From positions 1-7,097 of the forward strand of contig CALJAE010000076.1 in the NCBI GenBank assembly GCA_938028175.1: a stretch of DNA of 7,097 bases, in the 5' to 3' direction. Every line of letters begins with the position of its first letter. Within the stretch, counting starts at the first letter, position 1. Both the position numbers and the translations under genes were made by a program. Source of the DNA: an uncultured Acidimicrobiales bacterium (GTDB taxonomy: Bacteria > Actinomycetota > Acidimicrobiia > Acidimicrobiales > SZUA-35). The notes beneath the pieces are model-generated. The model was not told where the DNA came from, made no database searches, and worked only from the letters and a program-made list of their open reading frames with translations. Shown here piece by piece: positions 1-6,091 of this stretch.

Positions 1-954
1 GGCAGTCTTGATGTCAGGTATGTCTTGCAAACCGGCTACAGATAATGGTTCTTGGGTCGCATCAAGGTTATTCACGAGATGATAAACATTTGTGGCGGTT
101 TCGAGAAGGCCAGCAATGCCGCTGGTATCCGCCAGCGGAAGGCCTTGAGTCAGAGTATTGCCTTGATCGCTGTTGGCCTGTGAATGTTGACTGCGTGACT
201 CGTTGATCAAGTATGCGATGCCACCGAATCCGCCAGCCATGAGGTTGTGAAACGGCAACTTCTTTTTGGGTTGGTGAATTGCAAATGGGTTCGACGAGTC
301 GTCGGCCATCAGTTCCGATATCTCTTGGCTAACAAAGTCTTGGTCGAACAGTTCTATCCCAGTTTGAATTAGTTCACTGTAGAAGCGTTTCGCTTCAGGA
401 TGTTCTTGTCGTGTCTTTATCAAAACATTCTGCAGATAACTTATGTATGCGTCACGTAGGGTTATTAGACCATCGATCGTATAGAGCGAATAGTTTGAGT
501 GGTCGATGACTCCTGCATAAAGCCAACTCTTCATGGTTTCATATGCAGCCATAAAGTGCCCTTGGCTGTCTGTAATCTGAAACTGTACGGAGCTTTCTAT
601 CAGGACTCTGTTTAGTTCTACGGTTGGGCGTGTGAAGCCATACAGGTTTTGGACAAGTTCTCGGTCATAGGCGTTAACGATTTCGGAAAGTATGGTGTTC
701 GAAGACTGAACAATCACCGAGGTGAAAAGTGTGAACTGCCTTTCTGTTTCAAAATCGGTGAGTTCGTTGCCGACAATATCAGACTCGACAAAGCTCTGTT
801 CAAACTTGGTGCTGTAGTGATTTGCAATTTTTTCTGAATCCCCTGAAGAGAAACCTGCCTCTAAGGCGTTAGCTTTTAGGACCGCCGCTCTCTGCCTTAA
901 GATTTGCAAAAGCGTGGCCTCGAGTTTTCTAAGCTCTTGTCGTCTGTCCGCCAC
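1..954 (-). CDS. Uncharacterised helical protein, paralogue of the 4328-5836 gene (3' end outside window)
   Basis: I do not recognise this protein. The reading frame is open for 318 codons from a GTG at 954 to the window edge, with no stop, so the C-terminus is missing. The frame is closed by a TAA at 987-985, and GTG 954 is the best start. It sits 6 bases after a TACAAT, and the product aligns without gaps to the start of the 4328-5836 protein (VADRRQEL against VANNGEEL, 14 identities over residues 2-35). Residues 1-215 read as amphipathic helices rich in charged residues. A basic KKK patch (about 230) is followed by a glycine-rich hydrophobic stretch (about 239-250, MAGGFGG). The rest (251-318) is polar and looks less ordered. 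There is no signal peptide and no convincing membrane segment, so it is probably cytoplasmic. It is divergent from the MFS gene, with 83 bases between them. That this is a real gene is fairly secure; its function is unknown. Confidence 0.8.
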   Translation of the reverse strand, partial: MADRRQELRKLEATLLQILRQRAAVLKANALEAGFSSGDSEKIANHYSTKFEQSFVESDIVGNELTDFETERQFTLFTSVIVQSSNTILSEIVNAYDRELVQNLYGFTRPTVELNRVLIESSVQFQITDSQGHFMAAYETMKSWLYAGVIDHSNYSLYTIDGLITLRDAYISYLQNVLIKTRQEHPEAKRFYSELIQTGIELFDQDFVSQEISELMADDSSNPFAIHQPKKKLPFHNLMAGGFGGIAYLINESRSQHSQANSDQGNTLTQGLPLADTSGIAGLLETATNVYHLVNNLDATQEPLSVAGLQDIPDIKTA

Positions 955-960
955 ATTTTT

Positions 961-966
961 ATTGTA
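961..966 (-). promoter_or_regulatory. -10 box TACAAT giving a leaderless mRNA for the leftmost gene
   Basis: On the minus strand TACAAT (5 of 6 to TATAAT) is followed by six bases and then GTG 954, so transcription would begin at or next to the start codon. No Shine-Dalgarno sequence precedes the GTG, which agrees with leaderless translation. I see no good -35 hexamer at 16-18 bases. The arrangement is repeated at the paralogous gene (5844-5849). Confidence 0.5.
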
Positions 967-1037
967 CAGCCAAATCTGAAGAGGTTATGTGGCTTCATGA
1001 GCTGCTGTATCGGAGGTAACTGGACTAGGCTCTGGCG

Positions 1038-2207
1038 GTGGCTTTAGCTCCCGGTCGGCGGTTACTCGCTCTTCTTTTTTCTATATCTTTTCTAGCTGTT
1101 GCTTGGGCCGGCCTTGTTCAACCGTCGACACCAGAGATTGCAGCCGAATTTGGTGCTGGTGGGACAGCTCGTGGCGCAATTATCGGGGTTACCTCTTTCT
1201 TTGCATTCATCTTCTCTCCGGTTATGGGCTTTTTGGCCGACCGTTATGGACGCAGGCAAACGTTAGTAGCCGGGCTTGGGTTTTTCGCACTCTCAGGTTT
1301 AGTAACGGCAACAGCACCGACCTTATTTGTATTTTTGTTGGGCCGAGCAATTTTGGGAATTGGCAACGCCGGCCTAATTGCCTTAGCTATTACTTCAATA
1401 TCGGATTTATTCGACCCTAAGGACGCTTCACGATTTGTTGGCTATAACGGGACTGCAATTGCCATTGGTCTCATAGTCCACCCTCTACTTGGTGGTTGGA
1501 TAGCCGAGACGTGGGATTGGCGTTTTGCCGTAGCGTTACAACTTGTTGCTATTCCTTTGGCAGGTTTGATCTGGTTGTGGCTCCCAAAAGTCGAATTACC
1601 GGAACCGCAGGCCTTCTCGGTGCAACTACGAGATGCGCTGAGAGTTGTTAAGCATCGAGTTGTACTGCGGTCCGCATTTCTATTCTTTGGTACTTTCTTT
1701 TTAATCTTTGGTCTAGTGGTTACTTTGATACCTCAGTATCTAGTCGAAGAGTTTGGTGCTTCAGAAACTCAGCGGTCTTATTTCTTTGTTGTCGCAGCCG
1801 TCGGAATTGGGATTGCTTCGCTATTTCTTGGCAAGCTTCATAAAAGGTATGATCCCAAGAGAGTTTTCACCGTCGGCGTACTTGTATTTATGGCGTTCGC
1901 TCTCACTGTTGGTTTAGCTGACAGTTTGATCCTCGTACTAGTTGCAGCGCTGATACATGGAATAGCTGAAGGCTTCACAATTCAAGGTTTGCAGGTTGAG
2001 GTAGCAGTCGAAGTCCCGGCGGCGGTCAAAGCAATTGCAGTAACAGTAGTTATTTCCGCAGGTCGACTTGGCCAGTTTCTGGGTAGCTTTCTATTCGGAT
2101 ATCTAGACACACTGGTCTCGCAACGTTTACTTTTCTTTGTCGGAGTTGGGCTCTACACCTTGTTACTGATTCCAAATTTGTTGATGAGGCCAAAACAAAA
2201 TCAATAG
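1038..2207 (+). CDS. MFS transporter, 12-helix exporter-like (DHA1-type)
   Basis: This is an inner-membrane secondary transporter of 389 residues, the usual MFS length, and probably a proton-coupled exporter of unknown substrate. Twelve hydrophobic segments fall in two halves separated by a charged loop (about 182-210). Motif A in the loop after helix 2 is clear (G64-F-L-A-D68-R-Y-G71-R-R73), and the helix 4 motif B arginine is R103 in LGRAILGIG. The helix 5 antiporter motif C is recognisable (G144, P149, G152, G153), but the usual glycine before the proline is H148. A degenerate second motif A lies at about 265-276. The start is GTG 1038; an in-frame TAG at 1026-1028 limits it to this or CTG 1032. 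A GGAGG at 1012-1016 is too far upstream to be its ribosome site. A weak TAGGCT at 1026-1031 could serve as the -10 of a leaderless transcript. The gene ends 4 bases from the convergent GT87 gene. Drug efflux is plausible but unproven. Confidence 0.9.
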   Translation: MALAPGRRLLALLFSISFLAVAWAGLVQPSTPEIAAEFGAGGTARGAIIGVTSFFAFIFSPVMGFLADRYGRRQTLVAGLGFFALSGLVTATAPTLFVFLLGRAILGIGNAGLIALAITSISDLFDPKDASRFVGYNGTAIAIGLIVHPLLGGWIAETWDWRFAVALQLVAIPLAGLIWLWLPKVELPEPQAFSVQLRDALRVVKHRVVLRSAFLFFGTFFLIFGLVVTLIPQYLVEEFGASETQRSYFFVVAAVGIGIASLFLGKLHKRYDPKRVFTVGVLVFMAFALTVGLADSLILVLVAALIHGIAEGFTIQGLQVEVAVEVPAAVKAIAVTVVISAGRLGQFLGSFLFGYLDTLVSQRLLFFVGVGLYTLLLIPNLLMRPKQNQ

Positions 2208-2211
2208 TTGT

Positions 2212-3399
2212 TTAGACGGTTGTCAGTTCTTTCGCATTTTTGGTTTCTGACGACTCAAGTTCAGCATCAACAGATCGAACCCATACCCAAGCGGCAGCAA
2301 GTAAGGCAAAGGTGCTGACAGCTAAGTGGCTATTCAGCGTTGGGATTGGTTCTGCTGCTAGAACTGTATAGGGGACTGCACCTGCGATTAGTGCAACCAT
2401 TGCTTGTAACTGTTTCTTTGATGCTCCGTTGTGTAGTGCAACCGCAAATGGGATAACGAGCATCACTGAGTCGTATATTAAGAAGTGTGGTGAAATGAAC
2501 ATCGACACAATGATCACTGCCGCTGAGAGTACATCGGTTCGCCCTTCCCATCTGTTTTTGGCTTTCCAGATTAGGAAAGCACCTAAGGCAAAGTAGGCGA
2601 GGTACGCATATAGGCTCAGCCCGATTGAATGGCCAAACAATCGAATAACGGTCTCGGGAAGCGTGAACTGTAGTGCGGTAACTCCTTCGATGGCGGACCT
2701 TGCTTCGATAGCGTCGATAAAGTTTGCCCAAGGTGCAAGCCCAAAGAGGGCTGTGGGAACTATGAGTACAATGCCGCTTGCTGCTGCGCTGGCGATAGAA
2801 ACTCCCCAGCGTTTCCAGTCAATAGCCCACCATAGGAATAGGCCAATAAATAGAGGCGGTTTGAGAATGGTTAACCCTGCCACTAGACCTGCTAGGACTC
2901 GCTTATCTTTGACACAAAGAGTATGGATAACTGCTGCTAGCCCTAGTGCGAAGAAACCGGTTTGTCCTAGGTAAAGGTTGTACAGCGACATTGGCAGCAA
3001 GAGCCCGACTACTCCAGCTGCTTTACCAAGTCCCAAGAGTCGATGCGATACCACATATATCGAAAGTCCCAACACGGTCCACGCAATGAGTGCGATGGTT
3101 GGATTGACAACTGTAAAGAGTCCGACAAAGTTAGCGAACGGGGGAGGACTGATAAATACGTCTAGTTCTCTAAGACCATCAGGTAGGGATGAGTCAGTAA
3201 TCTGTTGAAAGTTAACTGCATCGTAGGCTTCGACGAAGCGTCTCGCCCAAAGGAGTCGGCTGCCCTCGTACATGACTCGAAAGTCTCGAAACCAGACTTC
3301 ACCTTCAAGTAACAGTGACATAGCTGTTATGAAGGAACCAATGCCAGCAAAGACTATCGCTGCATTTAGTTTGCTCTGCTTGGATGGCTTGACAGTCAC
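2212..3399 (-). CDS. GT87-family (DUF2029) membrane mannosyltransferase-like protein
   Basis: This is a polytopic membrane protein of 395 residues with about ten hydrophobic segments and short charged termini. It resembles GT87, the PimE-type GT-C glycosyltransferases that move mannose from polyprenyl-phosphate-mannose to lipid or glycan acceptors on the outer face of the membrane. Visible family marks are an acidic RDF followed by Y44 in the first external loop (D39 is the likely catalytic aspartate), a PPPFA segment at 85-89, LGQTG at 144-148, LKPP at 179-182 and SPHFLIYD at 303-310. The length fits the family (about 380-450). The start is GTG 3399, just before the basic N-terminal tail; I see no clear Shine-Dalgarno sequence. 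A TTGAAA at 3433-3428 could be a -35, but its -10 partner is poor. The gene is divergent from the VOC gene and convergent with the MFS gene. The GT87 assignment is by recalled motifs. The acceptor cannot be deduced, and no other cell-envelope gene lies nearby. Confidence 0.75.
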   Translation of the reverse strand: MTVKPSKQSKLNAAIVFAGIGSFITAMSLLLEGEVWFRDFRVMYEGSRLLWARRFVEAYDAVNFQQITDSSLPDGLRELDVFISPPPFANFVGLFTVVNPTIALIAWTVLGLSIYVVSHRLLGLGKAAGVVGLLLPMSLYNLYLGQTGFFALGLAAVIHTLCVKDKRVLAGLVAGLTILKPPLFIGLFLWWAIDWKRWGVSIASAAASGIVLIVPTALFGLAPWANFIDAIEARSAIEGVTALQFTLPETVIRLFGHSIGLSLYAYLAYFALGAFLIWKAKNRWEGRTDVLSAAVIIVSMFISPHFLIYDSVMLVIPFAVALHNGASKKQLQAMVALIAGAVPYTVLAAEPIPTLNSHLAVSTFALLAAAWVWVRSVDAELESSETKNAKELTTV

Positions 3400-3445
3400 T
3401 CTTATCTAGTCGGCGAAAGTACCATCATTTCAAGAGAGGTCTTAG

Positions 3446-3475
3446 TTGACATTTTGGGAGTCCTAGACCTATTGT
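3446..3475 (+). promoter_or_regulatory. Housekeeping-type promoter of the VOC gene
   Basis: A perfect -35 TTGACA (3446-3451) is followed after 18 bases by TATTGT (3470-3475), which keeps the first TAT and last T of the -10 consensus. Transcription would start near 3482, leaving a leader of about 28 bases that carries the AAGGA ribosome site. This is the best two-box promoter in the window. Confidence 0.6.
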
Positions 3476-3510
3476 TCTAGTGTCGAAATCAATCGAACTA
3501 AGGATCTCTT

Positions 3511-4293
3511 ATGCCAGCCAGACAAAGCTACAAACAAGGAACACCCAACTGGACAGACTTGGCCACCTCAGATGTAGAGGCCGCAAAGTCTTTCTACGGA
3601 GATTTAATGGGCTGGACTTTTGAGCCATCGTCAACCCAACAAGGTGGCGAGTACCTGGGGGCATGCCTTGATGGAAAATCTTGTGCGGGAATTATGCAAC
3701 ACCCTCAGCCTGGAGCCCCAGCCGCATGGAATACTTATATTGCTGTGGACGATGTATCAAAAACATGCGAGACCGTAGAGGCGTCCGGGGGAACTGTGTT
3801 TATGTCTCCAACTCCAGTCGGAGACTCTGGTCAAATGGCGCTAGCTACTGATCCAAGTGGAGCGATGTTTGGTTTGTGGCAGGCAGGCGACTCAATAGGG
3901 TGCGAGGTAGTTAATGAGGATGGTGCGCTAATTTGGAACGAGCTAATTACAGACGACATCGACAAAGCGGCTCCGTTTTATGCCGAAGCCTTCGGTCATG
4001 AGATAACTACACAAGACATGGGTTCACCGGATCTCTATCATTTATTCAACATTGATGGCGAAGCCGTAGGTGGAGGAATGAAAAAGCCTGCTGAGGCTGA
4101 AGGTATGCCAAATCATTGGGTGAGTTACTTTTGCGTAGCCGATATCGACGCATGCGTCGCCAAGGCGACTGAACTGGGCGGATCTATAGTCGCTCCACCG
4201 TTTGATGCTCCATCGGTTGGGCGAATGGCAGGAATAGCTGATCCACAAGGGGCATTCTTTATGTTGATGAAACCAGAACAGCCAAGTAGCTAA
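3511..4293 (+). CDS. Two-module VOC (glyoxalase-fold) protein, Rv0577/Cfp30B-like
   Basis: This is a protein of 260 residues with two tandem vicinal-oxygen-chelate modules (about 8-125 and 137-255), and no signal peptide or membrane segment. It matches the mycobacterial 27 kDa antigen Rv0577 (Cfp30B, 261 residues) as I recall it. Shared landmarks are QGTPNW near the start, WNTYIAVDD at 73-81, IWNEL at 141-145, PNHW at 200-203, PSVGR at 234-238 and DPQGA at 244-248. The positions that hold metal ligands in glyoxalase I and dioxygenases are not His or Glu here: W14 and W142 replace the first-strand His, and G121 and M251 replace the Glu after the two DPxG turns. A classical metal-dependent lyase or dioxygenase reaction is therefore unlikely, and ligand binding or a metal-free role fits better. 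The start is ATG 3511 with AAGGA (3500-3504) six bases upstream. The gene is a single unit, divergent from the GT87 gene. Family placement is confident; biochemical function is not known to me. Confidence 0.88.
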   Translation: MPARQSYKQGTPNWTDLATSDVEAAKSFYGDLMGWTFEPSSTQQGGEYLGACLDGKSCAGIMQHPQPGAPAAWNTYIAVDDVSKTCETVEASGGTVFMSPTPVGDSGQMALATDPSGAMFGLWQAGDSIGCEVVNEDGALIWNELITDDIDKAAPFYAEAFGHEITTQDMGSPDLYHLFNIDGEAVGGGMKKPAEAEGMPNHWVSYFCVADIDACVAKATELGGSIVAPPFDAPSVGRMAGIADPQGAFFMLMKPEQPSS

Positions 4294-4301
4294 TATCTCT
4301 T

Positions 4302-4327
4302 CCATCTCGCCTTCTCTTTAGAGGTGG
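4302..4327. terminator. Weak stem-loop filling the convergent VOC / hypothetical gap
   Basis: CCATCTC (4302-4308) can pair with GAGGTGG (4321-4327) with one G-U pair and a 12-base loop. An outer GTAGC/GCTAC pair (4286-4290 with 4327-4331) could extend it. It occupies nearly the whole 34-base gap between two convergent stop codons, as a terminator would. Neither strand has a T tract after the stem, so intrinsic termination would be inefficient. Confidence 0.25.
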
Positions 4328-5836
4328 CTACAAGTTCTGGCTTCTACCTGTTTGTGGCGATGTGATAGTCATCGGTTGCCAGATTGGAGTTTCATTGTCG
4401 GGATAGGGCCAGAGCTGGTTGCCGAGGTCATTGAATTCGTTGATCAGAGCATGAATCGTTGCTTTTGGTCCTCGGACAGATCTAACACTTTCTTGTGCAA
4501 AGTCTTGTAGTGCTTCTCTAAGATCTGTTCGGAAATCTGTAACTGCACCCATAGCCCAGTTATGTTTTGTTTCTTCTGTTGCTCCGTGATGAATTGCTCC
4601 AGTTTTGATAGCTGGCGCAACCCTTGCCGGTGACCAGCTATTGTCGATGCCATGCTCGGCACAAACTCGCTCAAAGAGATAGCCACTAGATGCCATTATT
4701 AAACAAATGTTTCTGGTTTTTTGTTCAATAGTCCGAGGTTCTAAGAGGCCAATCTGTTCAAGTACAAAGTACTTGTAGTCGTTTTCTAGACTTGGTGTGA
4801 CTGGTGAAGTTTCTTCTGTAGCGATGTCACCGCTTAGAGTTGCTAACCAGAGGCTAAGGTTGACCGGTATTTCTCTGACCGAACGTTCTATCTGTTGAAC
4901 AATACTGCTTAATTCAACGAATGGATGCTGGCGGAGGTCAGGTGTAAATTCTATCGCCGGGGTCAAGCTCCGTTCTATTGCCTCGTTAACAAGATTGGCA
5001 TCTTCGTTAGCCAACAGGGTTCTGAGGTGTTCGGCTACTTTGTAAGTCAACCCAAGCTCGCCGGAAGTAACCAGCGACGAGAATGGCAAAGGGGTGGGAA
5101 CTTTAACCACTGGTCTTGGATCAGGTTTTGTATTCGGTTTGTTAGAGAGTTGGTATGAGGTGCTGATGGATGACTCCAGAACGACTCGGGCTGCAAAGTC
5201 GGGTCCGAAGATTAGTTGAGCAACGTCATTCAGGCCATCGAGGACATCCGATCCTTCTGGGTACTGTATAACAATTTGCTGTCTCAGCCAGAGGGTCATG
5301 TCCAATAAATCTAAGCGGGTGTTTAACAAGTGTCTAAAGTCGTCGGTTCGAAAGTTTTCAGTGCTTTCGTGGGAACTGATCCAAGGTTTATTATGAATAG
5401 CTTGATCTATCAACTGTTCGAGGTATTCGAGTTGTTCTAGATTGTTACTAAATGGTATGAGATATCTATAAACACTTATGGTTTCAAGTAGGACTAGTTG
5501 AACAGATATATTCTCTCGATACCCAGGCAGCAATTCTTTGACATGTTCTAGAGCAGGAGAGTCAGGAAGGGAGTTGATGATGTCGGTGACGACTATGTTA
5601 CTTCTGCTAATTATGTCAATGGCAAACCAAGAAAAGTCGCTGGCAACGATCTCAGGTAGATGGTTCCAACGCTCTCTGGCTCTATCAGTATCGTTCTCGA
5701 ATAAATTTGCGTAGTACTGAAAGTTAGGATCTAGCCCTGCATCTTCAGCCATAGCACTTATTATGAGAGCTCTGAGTTTGAGAATCTCACAGACTGTATC
5801 GGTCAGTTTTGAAAGCTCTTCGCCATTATTCGCCAC
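4328..5836 (-). CDS. Uncharacterised helical protein, complete paralogue of the leftmost gene
   Basis: I do not recognise this protein of 502 residues. It looks soluble, acidic and almost wholly alpha-helical, with many tryptophans and no signal peptide, membrane segment or known catalytic motif. Residues 1-35 align without gaps to the gene at 1-954 (14 identities over residues 2-35). Two further blocks keep nearly the same spacing: F71-L90 here against F77-Y96 there, sharing F, I, S-N, I and N, and VLLET at 115-119 against VLIES at 117-121. A proline-rich linker (about 235-255) separates an N-terminal helical half from a C-terminal half, which contains a His/Gly-rich spot near IHHGATEETKHNW (about 413-425). 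The start is GTG 5836, chosen because a perfect TATAAT ends seven bases upstream and the paralogue starts the same way. An ATG at 5826-5824 lies in another frame. The gene is divergent from rpoB across 255 bases and convergent with the VOC gene. Expression is probably leaderless; function is unknown. Confidence 0.85.
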   Translation of the reverse strand: MANNGEELSKLTDTVCEILKLRALIISAMAEDAGLDPNFQYYANLFENDTDRARERWNHLPEIVASDFSWFAIDIISRSNIVVTDIINSLPDSPALEHVKELLPGYRENISVQLVLLETISVYRYLIPFSNNLEQLEYLEQLIDQAIHNKPWISSHESTENFRTDDFRHLLNTRLDLLDMTLWLRQQIVIQYPEGSDVLDGLNDVAQLIFGPDFAARVVLESSISTSYQLSNKPNTKPDPRPVVKVPTPLPFSSLVTSGELGLTYKVAEHLRTLLANEDANLVNEAIERSLTPAIEFTPDLRQHPFVELSSIVQQIERSVREIPVNLSLWLATLSGDIATEETSPVTPSLENDYKYFVLEQIGLLEPRTIEQKTRNICLIMASSGYLFERVCAEHGIDNSWSPARVAPAIKTGAIHHGATEETKHNWAMGAVTDFRTDLREALQDFAQESVRSVRGPKATIHALINEFNDLGNQLWPYPDNETPIWQPMTITSPQTGRSQNL

Positions 5837-5843
5837 TAGTCCA

Positions 5844-5849
5844 ATTATA
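5844..5849 (-). promoter_or_regulatory. -10 box TATAAT giving a leaderless mRNA for the 4328-5836 gene
   Basis: On the minus strand a perfect TATAAT is followed by TGGACTA and then GTG 5836, so the predicted transcript starts at the start codon. No -35 near TTGACA is visible at 16-18 bases. The same AT core reads TATAAG on the plus strand (5846-5851), so it could also act as a -10 in the opposite direction. Confidence 0.55.
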
Positions 5850-5869
5850 AGGGGTAAAGCTATCGCACG

Positions 5870-5902
5870 ACCCTAGAATAGGGTGCCGAGCCTTCCTCGG
5901 CA
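5870..5902 (+). repeat. Two abutting hairpins upstream of rpoB
   Basis: Two perfect inverted repeats sit back to back. ACCCTA (5870-5875) pairs with TAGGGT (5879-5884) around a GAA loop. TGCCGAG (5884-5890) pairs with CTCGGCA (5896-5902) around a CCTTC loop; the two share base 5884. The second stem is GC-rich and has no T tract after it on either strand, so it is not an ordinary terminator. Further downstream AGGT (5907-5910) could pair with ACCT (5920-5923), or GGTA (5908-5911) with TACC (5929-5932). The group lies inside the divergent region and, read on the plus strand, in front of the terminator-like hairpin at 5935-5968. Confidence 0.6.
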
Positions 5903-5934
5903 GACGAGGTAGCCGCTAAACCTAGAAATACCGA

Positions 5935-5968
5935 TTAATCCAATAAAACAGTTGGATTAAGATTTTTT
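5935..5968 (+). terminator. Intrinsic-terminator-like hairpin with T tract, before rpoB
   Basis: TTAATCCAA (5935-5943) is perfectly complementary to TTGGATTAA (5952-5960), giving a 9-base-pair stem with an 8-base loop. Two bases later come six consecutive T (5963-5968). The polarity fits the plus strand only; the minus-strand flank is TCGG. The stem has only two G-C pairs, so its strength is uncertain. No plus-strand gene precedes it, as the upstream gene is on the minus strand. It would therefore end a short unannotated RNA or attenuate an rpoB leader transcript. Confidence 0.5.
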
Positions 5969-5979
5969 CATGAATATGC

Positions 5980-5985
5980 TTGACA
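5980..5985 (+). promoter_or_regulatory. Candidate -35 hexamer TTGACA for rpoB
   Basis: A perfect TTGACA begins 12 bases after the T tract of the upstream terminator-like hairpin, a sensible place for a separate rpoB promoter. The expected -10 positions (6003-6009) read TCCGTTA, which is poor. An alternative -10, TATAAC at 6069-6074, lies 18 bases before the proposed TTG start but has no clear -35. Which of these is used cannot be settled from the sequence. Confidence 0.3.
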
Positions 5986-6091
5986 AGCCGTGGTGATTGT
6001 TGTCCGTTAGACATTTCTATTAAGAAATCTTGAGGGTCGGCTTCAGCATGCGTCTTTGTCCATTTAACTATAACAGATCTGGTGGTGCCTC

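Noticed and set aside
649..837. 62-codon plus-strand reading frame
   Set aside because: It lies wholly antisense to the open 318-codon frame at 1-954, which is supported by similarity to its paralogue.
2193..2213. AAACAA/TTGTTT inverted repeat at the MFS/GT87 junction
   Set aside because: The stem is six base pairs, nearly all A-T, with a 9-base loop and no T tract; too weak to call a terminator.
2663..3208. Two plus-strand reading frames opposite the GT87 gene
   Set aside because: They are antisense shadows, rich in Ser/Pro/Arg, as expected when hydrophobic membrane-protein codons are read backwards.
4042..4305. 87-codon minus-strand reading frame over the end of the VOC gene
   Set aside because: It is a shadow of the VOC coding sequence, whose plus-strand frame has clear family motifs.
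4444..4686. 80-codon minus-strand reading frame
   Set aside because: It is an alternate frame inside the 502-codon gene, without family features.
5846..5968. Known riboswitch class (ykkC/guanidine, glutamine, TPP, SAM types)
   Set aside because: Short matches to GACGAGG-like motifs did not come with the rest of any consensus I could recall, so no class is assigned.
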